A stretch of DNA of 56,594 nucleotides from an uncultured Eubacteriales bacterium (GTDB lineage: Bacteria; Bacillota; Clostridia; Oscillospirales; CAG-382), in assembly GCA_934479825.1 (NCBI GenBank), contig CAKSOW010000014.1, positions 1-56,594 on the forward strand. The letters are read 5' to 3'. A program made the position numbers and the translations under genes. Numbering within the stretch: position 1 is the stretch's first letter; every line of letters starts with the position of its first letter. The notes under the pieces are model-generated. The model had not been told where the DNA came from. It was given only the letters and a program-made list of their open reading frames with translations, and did not search any database. Below are positions 16,480 to 26,900 of the stretch, one piece after another.

Positions 16480-19400
16480 ATGAAAAAAAGAACCACACGG
16501 CGCGTTCTTTTCGCGGCGCTTCTTGCGGCAGGCCTTGCCGTTTCGTCCCATGCCGCGATAGAGCGCACCGAAACCTATCCGCCCGGACTTTTTACGGATG
16601 TCAGTGAAACGGCCTGGTATGAGGACAGCGTGATAACGACGTATGAGTACGGCGTTATGAACGGCAAATCGGCTACTCTCTTTGCGCCGGACGACACGCT
16701 TTCGGTTGCCGAGGCCTTGACGCTGTCAGCGCGTTTTCATGCGCTGACAGCCGGAAAAACGCTTTCTTCGGAAACAACCGGGCTATGGTATGACCCGTAT
16801 ATCCGTTATATGAAAGAAAACGGTTTTATCCGGGACGGCTCGTTTGACGACTATGACCGTCCGATCAAGCGTTACGAGTTTGCGGAAATCTTAAATGCCG
16901 TATGCGGAACGCTTCCGGAAATCAATGCGGTGGACGCGATCCCCGATGTTTCGTGCGAGTTGCCGTATCAGAAAGCGGTTCTTTCCCTGTACCGTGCCGG
17001 AATTTTAACCGGAAACGACGCGGAAGGCACCTTTGGCGCAAACACCAACCTGCTGCGCAGCGAGATTGCCGCTATGCTTTCGCGCGTGATTCTGGCAGAT
17101 AAACGCGTCGGAAAAACCTATCCGTCCGTAAGCGGAGAGCTTCCTTCCGCGTATGCGCTAATCGACTGTGTAGACGGCACCGGCCGAAAAGGGCTTTCCA
17201 ACGGGTGGACATACGATAACCGGTTTGATCTTATGAACACGACGGGTTCTCAAAAAAACTTCATTCATGATGAGAGCGATACCGAGTTTTATGCGTTGAA
17301 ACGGCGGTTTGAAGTACAGAAAGACGGAAAACTGACTTTGGAAGCGTTAGTTGATGTTATGTCGTCGGATGGCGGCGTCTATCTGGTCTTTGAAAATGAC
17401 GGCGAAGAGCCGGTTGTCGGACTTCGTGAAAAAGATGGCTTTTGGGAGCTGTTTGGCGAAAATGCAACGCTTTCGGATATTGCCGTGCCGAAAGACAAGC
17501 GCACGCCGGTTGTTTTCCGCATGACGCTGGATCTTGATCGGAAAAACGCGTACTGCCTGGTGGATGAAAAAACGGTCGGATCGGTGACGTTGCCGGATAA
17601 GACGCTCTCGCGTCTGGTTCTCGGAACGACCGAAAAAGGAAAAGGCACAGTCAAGCTGAATCATTTGAAACTGGATAAGAACTATGCCCTTGACGAACAT
17701 TTCTTTGTATCCGAAAACAGCGTCGGAAAAGTGCCGGATGGCTGGAATGTCACCGGCGACTTTGCAGTGGAAAAAATCGAAACCGAATTCGGAGACGATG
17801 TTTTCAGCCTGCGCGGCAGCAAGGCAACGGCTGAACGAAAAGTGGATAAAGTAAGCGGCGGCTTTGTATTTGAAACCATGCTCCTCCTGCCGGAGGACAG
17901 CGATTCGGCGGCATTTTCCGGTCTTTCCGCGGGAAAAGACGCTATAAAAATCGAATACAGAAACGGCAAGATCACCGCCGGGGATACCGACCTTGGCACT
18001 TACACGTCAAATGTCTGGCAGACAGTAGCTGTTAAGGCGGATACGAAAAAAGAATCGGCGGACATTTATATTAACGGAAAGAAAAAAGCGACGGTTGCAT
18101 GCGCGGCCAAAGAATTTGACGGTGTGGTGCTTTCGGCGGACGGCAAAACCGTTTGGTTTGACGATGTGCGGGTATACGGAAATCCCGAGAAACCGGCAGA
18201 TTATCCGGCAAAACCGCAGATTGCATCTTCGGATGACTACGAAGTCGGCATGAATATGTGCTATCTGTGGCGCGACTCCGAATCGCTCGAAGGTTGGGAT
18301 TCGGTCAGCCCCTTTGCGGAATTTGAACCGTATCTCGGCTACTATGACGACGGCCTTACGGAAACAGCCGATTGGGAATTGAAGCAGATGGCTGAGCACG
18401 GCGTAGACTTCATTAACGTATGCTGGTATGCGCCGCAGGAAAGAATGACCGCGCCGGTCAAGAAAATGCGCTATTCCCATGCCGCTCTCAACGAGGGATA
18501 CATGAGCGCCGAAAATAGCGAATATGTAAAATTCTGCTTGATGTGGGAAAACAGCACACGGTATGTGGGCGCCTCCAATTTTGATGAGTTCAAGGAGTAC
18601 ATATGGAAATACTGGAAAGAGTATTATTTCTCTGACTCGCGCTATGAAACACTGGACGGAAAAGCGCTGCTCACGGTTTGGAGTTTAGGCAACTTTGTAA
18701 ACACGTTCGGCGGTGTGCAGGGAGCCGTGGAAGCGGTCGAATTCATGCGTACAGAGCTTATGCAAATGGGCTACGACGGCATGGTTTTGCTTTTTGCCAC
18801 CACGCAACCCGTGTCGCAGGATACCTACGGTACAATCTCCTTTATCGGTGCGGACGGCACGTATAACTACCATTGGTCGGCCGCAGGCTACAACCCGAGC
18901 GTCCAGATCTCCGGTAACGAATCCAATCTCAAAGCGGCGCAGGCTATGGCTTCTCACAGCGTTCCGACCGTATCCATCGGCTTTAACGATATCGGACGCA
19001 ACAATTCGCGCGATCCGATCATCTCGGTGGACGACCATAGAAAAGTCTGCGAAGAGATCAAAAAACTGCTTGCCGGATCCAAAACCGATTCTTGGCGCGA
19101 CCGCACGGTAATGATCTCCACCTGGAACGAATATTCCGAGGGAACGTATATCGCGCCGACCGCTTCGACCGGCTTTGAATATCTTGAAAACCTGCGTAAA
19201 GCTTTCACGTCGGATACTTCCGACCATACGGCCGTGGACGCCAAGCCGACTGAGGCGCAGAAAGAACGTGTTTCGCATCTGTATCCGACCGGCCATGCAC
19301 CGATCCGCCGGTATCAGTTTGAAAAGACCGACGCGGAAAAGGTCGCCGAAGATACCGAAAACCTTCTTCCGGTCATGCGCTTTGATATGGCAAACGAAGA

Positions 19401-21177
19401 ACAAAATGCGGCTTGGAACGCTATGTTCGGTATCGACGGATTTGCGAAGGAAAACGGCGTGATCTCCGGCAGCAGTTCGAGAGCCGACTATGCCGTTTAT
19501 ACAACGTTCCCGGATCTGCCGGAAACTTCGGATATGCCGATCCTTCATATCCGCATGAAAACAAGCGAAAAGGCAAACGCTGAAATTTTCTTCATTACCT
19601 CGTCGGACGGCACATGGAACAACGTGAAAAAGATGAACGTCGCTTTGGGCGAACCGAATGAGTTCCATGACTATTACGTGAATATGAGCACGCTTGCTTC
19701 TTGGAAAGATAAGCTTGTCTCTCTCCGTTTTGACCCATGCACCATGCCGGCGTCTTTCGAGATATCTCTTATTGAGTTTATGAATTATCCGGTCAAGCTT
19801 ACGCCGACCGTTACTATCAACACAAGAACGCTTTCTCTGCCATTTGACCCCGTACCGAACGGAGACGATTACGACATTGTCGGCGAGGCAGACGCAGGCT
19901 TCTATTCCATGCTTCGCGTGTATTATGAATGGAACCGCACGGACGGCATCCTCACCTTGAAAACGGCGGATAAGAAAACGCTTGTGTTCACGGTTGGAAA
20001 AGACACCGTGAATGTAGACGGAAAAGAAGTGACGCTTGGAGCCAAATTTGCCTTGCGCGACGGCCTGCCGGTGTTCTCTGTGAAGGAACTGTGTGAACTG
20101 TTGGGCTACACCTGCGAGATTTCCTCTGCTGAAATCAAGATCACGGCGGCAAGCCAAAAAGAATTAGACTATCTTGCGTCGCTGAAACCCAATGAGTGGT
20201 ATTTTGACAGCTATGGCGACGAAGAAGGCTGGGTAACGCAAAACTGCTCCGTGGAGGTTTCCGACGGAAAACTGAACGGACTCCCGGTAAACGGCGACCC
20301 GGCTGTCAAGCACAGCGTAGACTTTGACGCGTCGGAATATACGCATCTTCTTCTCGGTATCCGCTATACCGATGCGCTTGCCGACCAACGCGCCCAACTT
20401 TTCTTCATCACCGAAACTGACGGTGCATACAACGCCAGAAAGTGTATCAACGTCCGCTACGACGCTGACGGAAAAGAGCATAAAGACGGCGATATGGTCG
20501 AGCTTGTGTTTGATCTGCATTCAAGCGCCGCCTTTAAGGGGAAGATTACCGGCTTGCGGCTTGACCCGTTTGGCGTGAATGTTCCGTTTGAAATCGATTA
20601 TATCAAATGCGTCTATGATGAAACGCTCCCGACAACACCGCCGGATGAAAGTGAAGAGGCGGCTCTGACGGAGGATATCAAGCCGACCAAACCGACCTCA
20701 GCAGAGCTGAAATACGGCGAAATATCAGACGGTGTGACGGTAGATACAAATGGAGACGCGGTCATCTCGCTTACCTTGGAACCGGATGGCGATGAATCGG
20801 TATGGCGTATCAGAAGTACCTCTTCCGGTGAAACGTATACCTATTTCGATGTCATGATGCAGTTTGAAAAAGGCAAAACTTATGTCATTACCTATAAAGT
20901 CTACCCGACCGTAGACAGCGCCGAAAACACGTATAGCGGCACTATTATCGGTGGAAGCCTGCGCTATGGCAGCGGCGACGGTATCGTGTACAACCACGCT
21001 TTTGCTTCCACGGCCAATAAGGGCAGCGGCGAATGGTTTACCGAAACCGCTGAAATGAAGATCGATGACAGCTATGTCCCGTCCGTACAGGATTGTTTCC
21101 GAATCTGGGGCAAACCGATAAACGGAAAAGGAATCGGATTCTTAATTGCGGAGATTTCCGTAAAAATAAAAGAATAA
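16480..21177 (+). CDS. SLH-anchored, secreted GH99/WbsX-like glycosidase (paralogue 2)
   Basis: The 1565-residue paralogue of the gene at 5657-10297 has the same domain order. Signal peptide (1-26), three SLH domains (about 35-210), a concanavalin-like region, a GH99/WbsX-like barrel (about 590-910), a beta-sandwich, a copper-amine-oxidase N-terminal-like domain (about 1110-1225), a second sandwich and a CBM-like C terminus. The barrel holds W-N-E-Y-S-E-G-T-Y with Glu884 and Glu887 in the E-x-x-E spacing of GH99 active sites. It should be displayed on the cell wall. RBS AAGGAG before the ATG. It is followed after 13 nt by the surface-protein gene at 21191 with no terminator between, so they are cotranscribed. 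Substrate not known; the neighbouring GH78 and GH95 suggest a rhamnose- or fucose-bearing polysaccharide. Confidence 0.85.
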   Translation: MKKRTTRRVLFAALLAAGLAVSSHAAIERTETYPPGLFTDVSETAWYEDSVITTYEYGVMNGKSATLFAPDDTLSVAEALTLSARFHALTAGKTLSSETTGLWYDPYIRYMKENGFIRDGSFDDYDRPIKRYEFAEILNAVCGTLPEINAVDAIPDVSCELPYQKAVLSLYRAGILTGNDAEGTFGANTNLLRSEIAAMLSRVILADKRVGKTYPSVSGELPSAYALIDCVDGTGRKGLSNGWTYDNRFDLMNTTGSQKNFIHDESDTEFYALKRRFEVQKDGKLTLEALVDVMSSDGGVYLVFENDGEEPVVGLREKDGFWELFGENATLSDIAVPKDKRTPVVFRMTLDLDRKNAYCLVDEKTVGSVTLPDKTLSRLVLGTTEKGKGTVKLNHLKLDKNYALDEHFFVSENSVGKVPDGWNVTGDFAVEKIETEFGDDVFSLRGSKATAERKVDKVSGGFVFETMLLLPEDSDSAAFSGLSAGKDAIKIEYRNGKITAGDTDLGTYTSNVWQTVAVKADTKKESADIYINGKKKATVACAAKEFDGVVLSADGKTVWFDDVRVYGNPEKPADYPAKPQIASSDDYEVGMNMCYLWRDSESLEGWDSVSPFAEFEPYLGYYDDGLTETADWELKQMAEHGVDFINVCWYAPQERMTAPVKKMRYSHAALNEGYMSAENSEYVKFCLMWENSTRYVGASNFDEFKEYIWKYWKEYYFSDSRYETLDGKALLTVWSLGNFVNTFGGVQGAVEAVEFMRTELMQMGYDGMVLLFATTQPVSQDTYGTISFIGADGTYNYHWSAAGYNPSVQISGNESNLKAAQAMASHSVPTVSIGFNDIGRNNSRDPIISVDDHRKVCEEIKKLLAGSKTDSWRDRTVMISTWNEYSEGTYIAPTASTGFEYLENLRKAFTSDTSDHTAVDAKPTEAQKERVSHLYPTGHAPIRRYQFEKTDAEKVAEDTENLLPVMRFDMANEEQNAAWNAMFGIDGFAKENGVISGSSSRADYAVYTTFPDLPETSDMPILHIRMKTSEKANAEIFFITSSDGTWNNVKKMNVALGEPNEFHDYYVNMSTLASWKDKLVSLRFDPCTMPASFEISLIEFMNYPVKLTPTVTINTRTLSLPFDPVPNGDDYDIVGEADAGFYSMLRVYYEWNRTDGILTLKTADKKTLVFTVGKDTVNVDGKEVTLGAKFALRDGLPVFSVKELCELLGYTCEISSAEIKITAASQKELDYLASLKPNEWYFDSYGDEEGWVTQNCSVEVSDGKLNGLPVNGDPAVKHSVDFDASEYTHLLLGIRYTDALADQRAQLFFITETDGAYNARKCINVRYDADGKEHKDGDMVELVFDLHSSAAFKGKITGLRLDPFGVNVPFEIDYIKCVYDETLPTTPPDESEEAALTEDIKPTKPTSAELKYGEISDGVTVDTNGDAVISLTLEPDGDESVWRIRSTSSGETYTYFDVMMQFEKGKTYVITYKVYPTVDSAENTYSGTIIGGSLRYGSGDGIVYNHAFASTANKGSGEWFTETAEMKIDDSYVPSVQDCFRIWGKPINGKGIGFLIAEISVKIKE

Positions 21178-21190
21178 AGGAGCAAGAAAC

Positions 21191-23398
21191 ATGAAAAAAA
21201 GACTGACAGCACTCATTTCCTCTGTGGCGCTCACGGCGCTTCTCGCATTCGGCGCGAAAGCGTTGGAACTTGAAAAGCCGGAAAATGCCGATGAGCTATC
21301 CACGGGCACACCCCAGATCACTCTTATGGCAACCCCGATCACAGACCCCGAACTTGGCATTCTCATTTATACGCAAGCTTTTGATGAGAACACAACCCCC
21401 ACTTATATTAACACCGACTATGATATTAATGGTGTCAACACGGATATGACCGGCCTTGCCTTGAATGACGGCGTTTTAACGTCGACCGGAGCGACAGGCG
21501 CATACCGCCAATTCTTTTTCCAGTACAAAGACATTTCCGGAAGTGGTTCAAAATTCTATCCCCGGAGCGGTATCTACACCACGACGTTTGATATGAGAAA
21601 CGATACGGCATCCACAAGTGATGTCACAGAATTACAGGTGCGTTATCAGGGAAGTAGTCACCATGGCGGTCTTGTCCCGCTTTGGCTGGATCATGCGGCA
21701 CTCAACAGCAACAAAGGCGAATGGCAGAAGTTCAAAGCTTCTTTCGTCTTTGTAAGAAACGCTGATGATACCTTTACGACAGGTCTTGCTGGCAGTATAC
21801 CGTCTGTCGTTTCCAATCCCGGCGAACGTATTTACCAGTTCCGCATATATGCCAAAAACGCCGAAAGCGTTTCCATTGACAACATTCAACTCTGGTATTT
21901 CCCGGCAAACGCATACGTGTTAAGAGACGGCGACAACTATTCGTTCAACTACCATGATTCCGGCGATTTCACGTTCGGTTCGCCCGAAAATGCTGAAAAC
22001 TTTGTCGGCTGGGTATCGACGGACGGCAAGGTCTATGCCGCCGGAGCCGTTATCGCGGCCGCCGATGTCAGCACAAAGTTGCTTGGCAAAACCTTTACCG
22101 CTTACTATCAGGACGCTACCATGCCTGCAATGGGTATGGCGTTTGAGGGTACAAGCGATAAGACCGTCAACTATAACACAGGTGTTATTTCCGGTGACTC
22201 CAATGTCAAGGAGACAACCTACGTAACCGAAGACGGCCGTACTGCGGTACGTGTATACTGCGAGAACGGCAGATGGAATCCGCGTTTCCATGCTCTTGCC
22301 GAAACGCCTTTCGACCCGGAAGAATATACGATCGTACAATACGTTTACAAAGCAGAACAAGGTCAGAATACCGCCGGAACGGACATCACCGGCTCCACCG
22401 CACGACTTCTCTATTGGACCTCTCCGGAAGATAATGGTTTCTGGGTTGACGGTGAACACAAAATTAGCGGCAACGATATCAGCATTGCCGTAGACAAAGA
22501 ATGGAAAACGCTGACCTACGATATGTCTGACCCTGCAAATGGCATTGCCGCACATCCTTGGAATAAGACGGGACACATTTACGGTATCAGCGCAAGTCCG
22601 CTCCGTGCACAGGCGCTTTCCATTTCCTATATTGACGCTATCCGTGTTTACCGTAAAGGCGTTGTCACGGTCACTTACGATACCAATGCGCCGAAGGACG
22701 CAGAGGTCACCAAATCGGTTGCCGCAGACACCAACCGCGGTGTCGGTACCGGCTATTATCTGTCGAGCGATATCCCAGTTGTAGAAGGCTATGATTTTGC
22801 CGGTTGGGCTTTAACGCCGGACGCTGGTGAAAAAGATGTGGTTACAAAAATCAATTTGACCGGCGACACAACGGTCTATGCCGTATGGGTAAACAGAAAT
22901 GCGCCGATTACGTCGGACATGACTTCTGTCCGTACCACTGATGTGACCGGTATCCGTTTCAGAGCAAGCGTATACAGCAAAGTCATGAGCTACGATAACG
23001 TAGAGATCGGTTTCTTGGTAACTCGTGACAATGACGAAAATCACGCTATAATGGATGAAAACACCCCAAATGGCAAATTGACGCTTGAATGTGCAGATCC
23101 TGCTGTGATAGGTAATGCGCTGAAAGGCGAGGCTTACAAAAAGGTAAACGGCGAGGTATCGATCGACCGCATGAATGACGAGAGCGACGGTATCTTCTCC
23201 ACCTATACGGCATGCATGGTGGGAATCCCGGAAGGCTATTATGACGAAAATCTTTTGGTTCGTCCTTATATACAGATCGGCGAAACAGCGTATTATGGCG
23301 CGGAAAAATCAGAATCCCTCTATAATGCAGCCAAGAATAGCTCCGATCAAGAAAATGAGACGATCAAGAAGATCATCGAGGCCGTAGAAAGAAAATAA
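21191..23398 (+). CDS. Secreted InlB-repeat surface protein, C-terminal-domain family member 2
   Basis: The 735-residue protein has a signal peptide (MKKRLTALISSVALTALLAFG), beta-rich middle regions, one clear Listeria-Bacteroides repeat (about 491-567, with G-W-A-L-T-P-D and Y-A-V-W) and the shared C-terminal domain (about 574-735: G-I-R-F-R-A-S-V, then I-G-F-L-V-T-R, then R-P-Y). It closely parallels the protein at 85-2712; even the sequence around the InlB repeat is alike. RBS AAAGGAG. It is the second gene of the operon begun at 16480 and is followed by a microprotein gene at 23441. Probably extracellular; how it is held at the surface is not evident, and the C-terminal domain is the best candidate. 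Confidence 0.8.
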   Translation: MKKRLTALISSVALTALLAFGAKALELEKPENADELSTGTPQITLMATPITDPELGILIYTQAFDENTTPTYINTDYDINGVNTDMTGLALNDGVLTSTGATGAYRQFFFQYKDISGSGSKFYPRSGIYTTTFDMRNDTASTSDVTELQVRYQGSSHHGGLVPLWLDHAALNSNKGEWQKFKASFVFVRNADDTFTTGLAGSIPSVVSNPGERIYQFRIYAKNAESVSIDNIQLWYFPANAYVLRDGDNYSFNYHDSGDFTFGSPENAENFVGWVSTDGKVYAAGAVIAAADVSTKLLGKTFTAYYQDATMPAMGMAFEGTSDKTVNYNTGVISGDSNVKETTYVTEDGRTAVRVYCENGRWNPRFHALAETPFDPEEYTIVQYVYKAEQGQNTAGTDITGSTARLLYWTSPEDNGFWVDGEHKISGNDISIAVDKEWKTLTYDMSDPANGIAAHPWNKTGHIYGISASPLRAQALSISYIDAIRVYRKGVVTVTYDTNAPKDAEVTKSVAADTNRGVGTGYYLSSDIPVVEGYDFAGWALTPDAGEKDVVTKINLTGDTTVYAVWVNRNAPITSDMTSVRTTDVTGIRFRASVYSKVMSYDNVEIGFLVTRDNDENHAIMDENTPNGKLTLECADPAVIGNALKGEAYKKVNGEVSIDRMNDESDGIFSTYTACMVGIPEGYYDENLLVRPYIQIGETAYYGAEKSESLYNAAKNSSDQENETIKKIIEAVERK

Positions 23399-23404
23399 AA
23401 AAAC

Positions 23405-23420
23405 GCTTTCCTCTGAAAGC
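23405..23420 (+). other. Small hairpin between surface gene and microprotein
   Basis: GCTTTC-CTCT-GAAAGC begins 6 nt after the stop codon at 23398 and ends about 20 nt before the microprotein TTG start. It lacks a T-run, so it is more likely an RNA stability or processing site than a terminator. Confidence 0.4.
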
Positions 23421-23440
23421 AAAGAAAGGTGGTTCTTTCC

Positions 23441-23566
23441 TTGAAAAAACTCTATTTTTCACCCAAAGCGGAATATGAGGTTATCGAAGATATTCTATCC
23501 ACCAGCGGCGACATTGACGTAGGCGGCTTGTATCCTAACGAGGATTCCCCCGAAGAGGATGCTTAA
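23441..23566 (+). CDS. Acidic microprotein A (41 residues)
   Basis: This small gene starts with TTG, 8 nt after a good RBS (AAAGGTGG). It begins Met-Lys-Lys-Leu-Tyr, has S-P-K near residue 8, then E-D-I-L-S-T-S-G-D (residues 16-24), and ends in a Glu/Asp-rich tail. A second microprotein with the same start and a D-I-L-x-x-S-G-D motif is encoded at 45248-45382, also directly behind a member of the same surface-protein family. There is no signal peptide. I do not know a function. From memory, short Clostridia proteins of the form M-K-K...Y-x-x-P...SG are common but uncharacterised. A RiPP-like precursor or a partner in export of the surface protein are both possible. Confidence 0.65.
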   Translation: MKKLYFSPKAEYEVIEDILSTSGDIDVGGLYPNEDSPEEDA

Positions 23567-23776
23567 CTGACTAAGTAGCGGAAAAGATTACACTCCCTCT
23601 CTTCCGCTGTCCTATAAATTTTGCGCGAATTGGCGCGCATACTCTCCTTTTCCAACCTCCTTGAAGTTTGCTTTGAGGAGGTTTGGCCTTTGCAAGGACT
23701 TGCGTTCTTGTAAGGAAAAACGCGGTTTTTCTTAGAACCTCAGATTCTTAAAAGGAAAGCCTGACAAAAATATTTT
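23567..23776 (+). other. Hairpin-rich 3' region after microprotein A
   Basis: No gene is visible. The stretch holds several hairpins: AGCGGAA...TTCCGCT near 23576-23608, GCGCG-AATTGG-CGCGC near 23633-23648, CCAACCTCCT...AGGAGGTTTGG (23652-23686), and a GCAAGGAC-type repeat near 23693 that resembles modules at 4491 and 38695. It also contains CTCTCCTTTT at 23643, a string found behind all four surface-protein genes. Confidence 0.5.
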
Positions 23777-23814
23777 TGCCCGTACCCGTTTGAATATTCA
23801 AATGGGTACGGGCA
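23777..23814 (+). terminator. Terminator of the 16480-23566 operon
   Basis: An 18-bp stem (TGCCCGTACCCGTTTGAA against TTCAAATGGGTACGGGCA, one G-T pair) with a 2-base centre, followed by TTTCGTTTT. It is preceded by a TATTTTT run, so it may also work on the minus strand. Confidence 0.8.
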
Positions 23815-23843
23815 TTTCGTTTTACAGCGGCAAATAGAAAAGT

Positions 23844-23874
23844 CTCCCCGTCTGTAAAAAAAGCAGACGGGGAG
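23844..23874 (-). terminator. Terminator of carAB
   Basis: CTCCCCGTCTG / CAGACGGGGAG stem (11 bp) lying about 40 nt past the carB stop. On the minus strand it is followed by ACTTTTCT. Confidence 0.75.
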
Positions 23875-23911
23875 GGGAGCATCCTTGGGTTGCAAACGAA
23901 AAAACGTCCGT

Positions 23912-26900
23912 TTATTTTGCGTCAATGGTCGAAACGCACATCGTGATTTCTTCGAGTACATCCAAAAGCGCCCGAACCGTATCCAGCGATGTAAAGACTG
24001 TTACATTGTTTTCCACGGCACAGCGGCGGATCATGTTTCCGTCGGAGTTCATGTCCGCACTGCCATAATCGCGCGTATTGATAACATAGTTGATCAGTCC
24101 GCCGCGGATGGCGTCCGGAATTTCATTCGAGCCGTCGGAAATGCGTTTGCGCTCCCGGTTTTTGATGCCGGCCTTTTCCAGAAAGACCGATGTTCCATGC
24201 GTGGCTTCAATATCAAAGCCTAAGCTGTAAAAGCGCTTGATGAGCGGCAGCACTTCGGCCTTGTCCTTATCGGATACGGTCACAAGAACACTGCCGGTGT
24301 TGGCAACGTTCATGCCGGAGGCTTGGAGCGCTTTGTAGAGCGCGCGCGTCATATTGTCGTCATAGCCGATGGCTTCACCGGTGGATTTCATTTCCGGCGA
24401 AAGATAAGCGTCCATGCCGCGGAGTTTGGAGAACGAGAAAGCCGGAACCTTGACATACCAGCGTTCTTTTTCGTTGCCGTAAAGCTGGTCTATGCCTTGG
24501 TCGCGTAAGCTTTGTCCGAGAATGACCTTGGTCGCAATGTCCGCAAGACTGTACCCGGAGGATTTGGATAAGAACGGCACGGTACGCGATGAACGGGGAT
24601 TGACCTCGATCACATATACTTTTTCGCTCGGACTGACGATAAACTGAATGTTATATAACCCGATAATGCCGATTCCGAGTCCCAGACGTTTGGTGTAGCT
24701 TAAAATGCGCTCCTTGACCTTGTTGGAAACGCTGAATGTCGGGTAAACGCTGATACTGTCGCCCGAATGAATACCGGTTCGCTCAATTAACTCCATAATG
24801 CCCGGAACAAACACGTCTTTTCCGTCGCAGACGGCGTCTACCTCCAATTCCTTGCCGGAAATGTACTTGTCTACAAGCACCGGCTTGTCCTCGTCGATCT
24901 CAACCGCCGTGCGCAGATAATGCCGCAGCATTTCTTCGTTGGAAACAAGCTGCATGGCGCGGCCGCCGAGTACAAAGCTCGGACGAACCAAAACCGGATA
25001 ACCGATTTCGGAGGCGGCCTTGATGCCGTCCTCAATTTGGGTGACCGCTTTGCCTTTCGGCTGCGGAATGTTCAAGCTCTCCATAACCTTTTCAAAAGCG
25101 TCACGGTTTTCCGCTTTTTCAATCGCGTCCACATCCGTGCCGATGATCTTGACGCCTCTGCGGCGAAGCGGTTCGGCAAGATTGATGGCTGTCTGACCGC
25201 CAAGACTTGCAATAACGCCGACAATCGGCTTTTCCAGCTCAATGATGTTGGTGACGTCCTCTACCGTGAGCGGCTCAAAATAGAGCTTGTCGCTGGTGGT
25301 GTAGTCGGTGGAGACCGTTTCGGGGTTGTTGTTGATGATAATGGCTTCATAGCCCATGTCCTTGATAGTCATGATAGCGTGAACCGTTGAATAGTCGAAT
25401 TCCACACCCTGGCCGATTCGGATAGGTCCTGAACCTAATACGATAACCTTTTTCTTGTCGCTGACGACCGATTCGTTTTCATCCTCATATGTCGAGTAGA
25501 AGTAGGGGATATAGCTTTCAAATTCGCTGGCACAGGTGTCGATCATCTTGTAGACCGGGAAAATGCCGTTTAACTTGCGCATTTCAAAGACGTCCAACTC
25601 TTTTTCGCCCCACAGATCGGCAATGGCGCGGTCACAGAATCCCATGCGCTTGGCTTTGCGCAGAACGATCGGATCGTCCTTGGCGGCGGCAATTTCGGTT
25701 TCGGCGGCGACGATGTTCTGGAACTTTTCCAAAAACAGCATGTCAATGCCGGTTGCATTGCAGATAACGCCGAGGTCAACGCCGTCGCGCAGCATTTTGG
25801 CAATCGCAAAAATGCGGTCGTCCGTTCCGCCCTTGATGTATTCGAGAAGCTCCTCCGTTTCCCGGTCATCGAACTTTTTCATGTGCAGATGATATACGCC
25901 GATTTCAAGGGAACGGATTGCTTTGAGTAAGCTTTCTTCAAGCGTTCTTCCAACGCTCATGACCTCGCCGGTTGCTTTCATCTGAGTGGACAGGTGGTTG
26001 TTGGCGTCGGCAAACTTGTCAAACGGAAAACGCGGCATTTTGGTGACGACATAGTCAAGCGTCGGCTCAAAGCTTGCCGGGGTGTTGGCAATCGGGATCT
26101 CGTCTAAATGAAGTCCGACCGAAATCTTGGCCGATACGCGCGCAATCGGATAGCCGCTGGCCTTGGAGGCAAGCGCGGAGGAACGCGATACGCGCGGATT
26201 GACTTCAATTAAGAAATACCGGAAAGAAAGCGGGTCAAGCGCGAACTGTACGTTGCAGCCGCCCTCAATTTTGAGCGCACGGATGATTTTGAGCGCGCTG
26301 TCGCGTAAAAGCTGATATTCTTTGTTGGTCAGGGTCTGACTGGGAGCAATGACAATGGAATCGCCGGTGTGAATGCCGACCGGGTCGATGTTTTCCATGT
26401 TGCATATGGTTATGGCTGTGTCGTTGGCATCGCGCATAACCTCATATTCAATTTCCTTGTAACCCTTGATGCTCTTTTCAACCAAAACCTGATGAACCGG
26501 CGAAAGATCCAAGGCGTTTTTCATAATTTCGCGCAGTTCTTCTTCGTTGTCGGCAAAGCCGCCGCCCGTGCCGCCGAGCGTGAATGCCGGACGAAGCACG
26601 ACCGGATACCCGATTTTTTTGCCGGCCTCGACGCCCTCTTCGATCGTGTGCGTGATGACCGACGGCAGAACCGGTTCGCCGATACGTTCGCAAAGCTTCT
26701 TGAAAAGCTCTCGGTCCTCTGCCGTTTCAATGCTGGCCGAGGAGGTGCCGAGCAGTTCCACACCGCATTTTTCGAGCGTGCCGCTCTTTTCAAGCTGCAT
26801 GGCAAGGTTTAAACCCGTTTGGCCGCCAAGTCCCGGAATGAGTGCATCGGGATGTTCGCGCCGGATGATTTTGGCAAGATAGTCAAGAGTCAATGGCTCC

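Noticed and set aside
18685..20157. Long open frame (490 codons) on the minus strand inside the SLH-GH99-like gene 2
   Set aside because: It is antisense to a gene with clear domains, has no RBS, signal or family resemblance, and its composition (many Arg, His, Cys, Ile) is that of a shadow frame.
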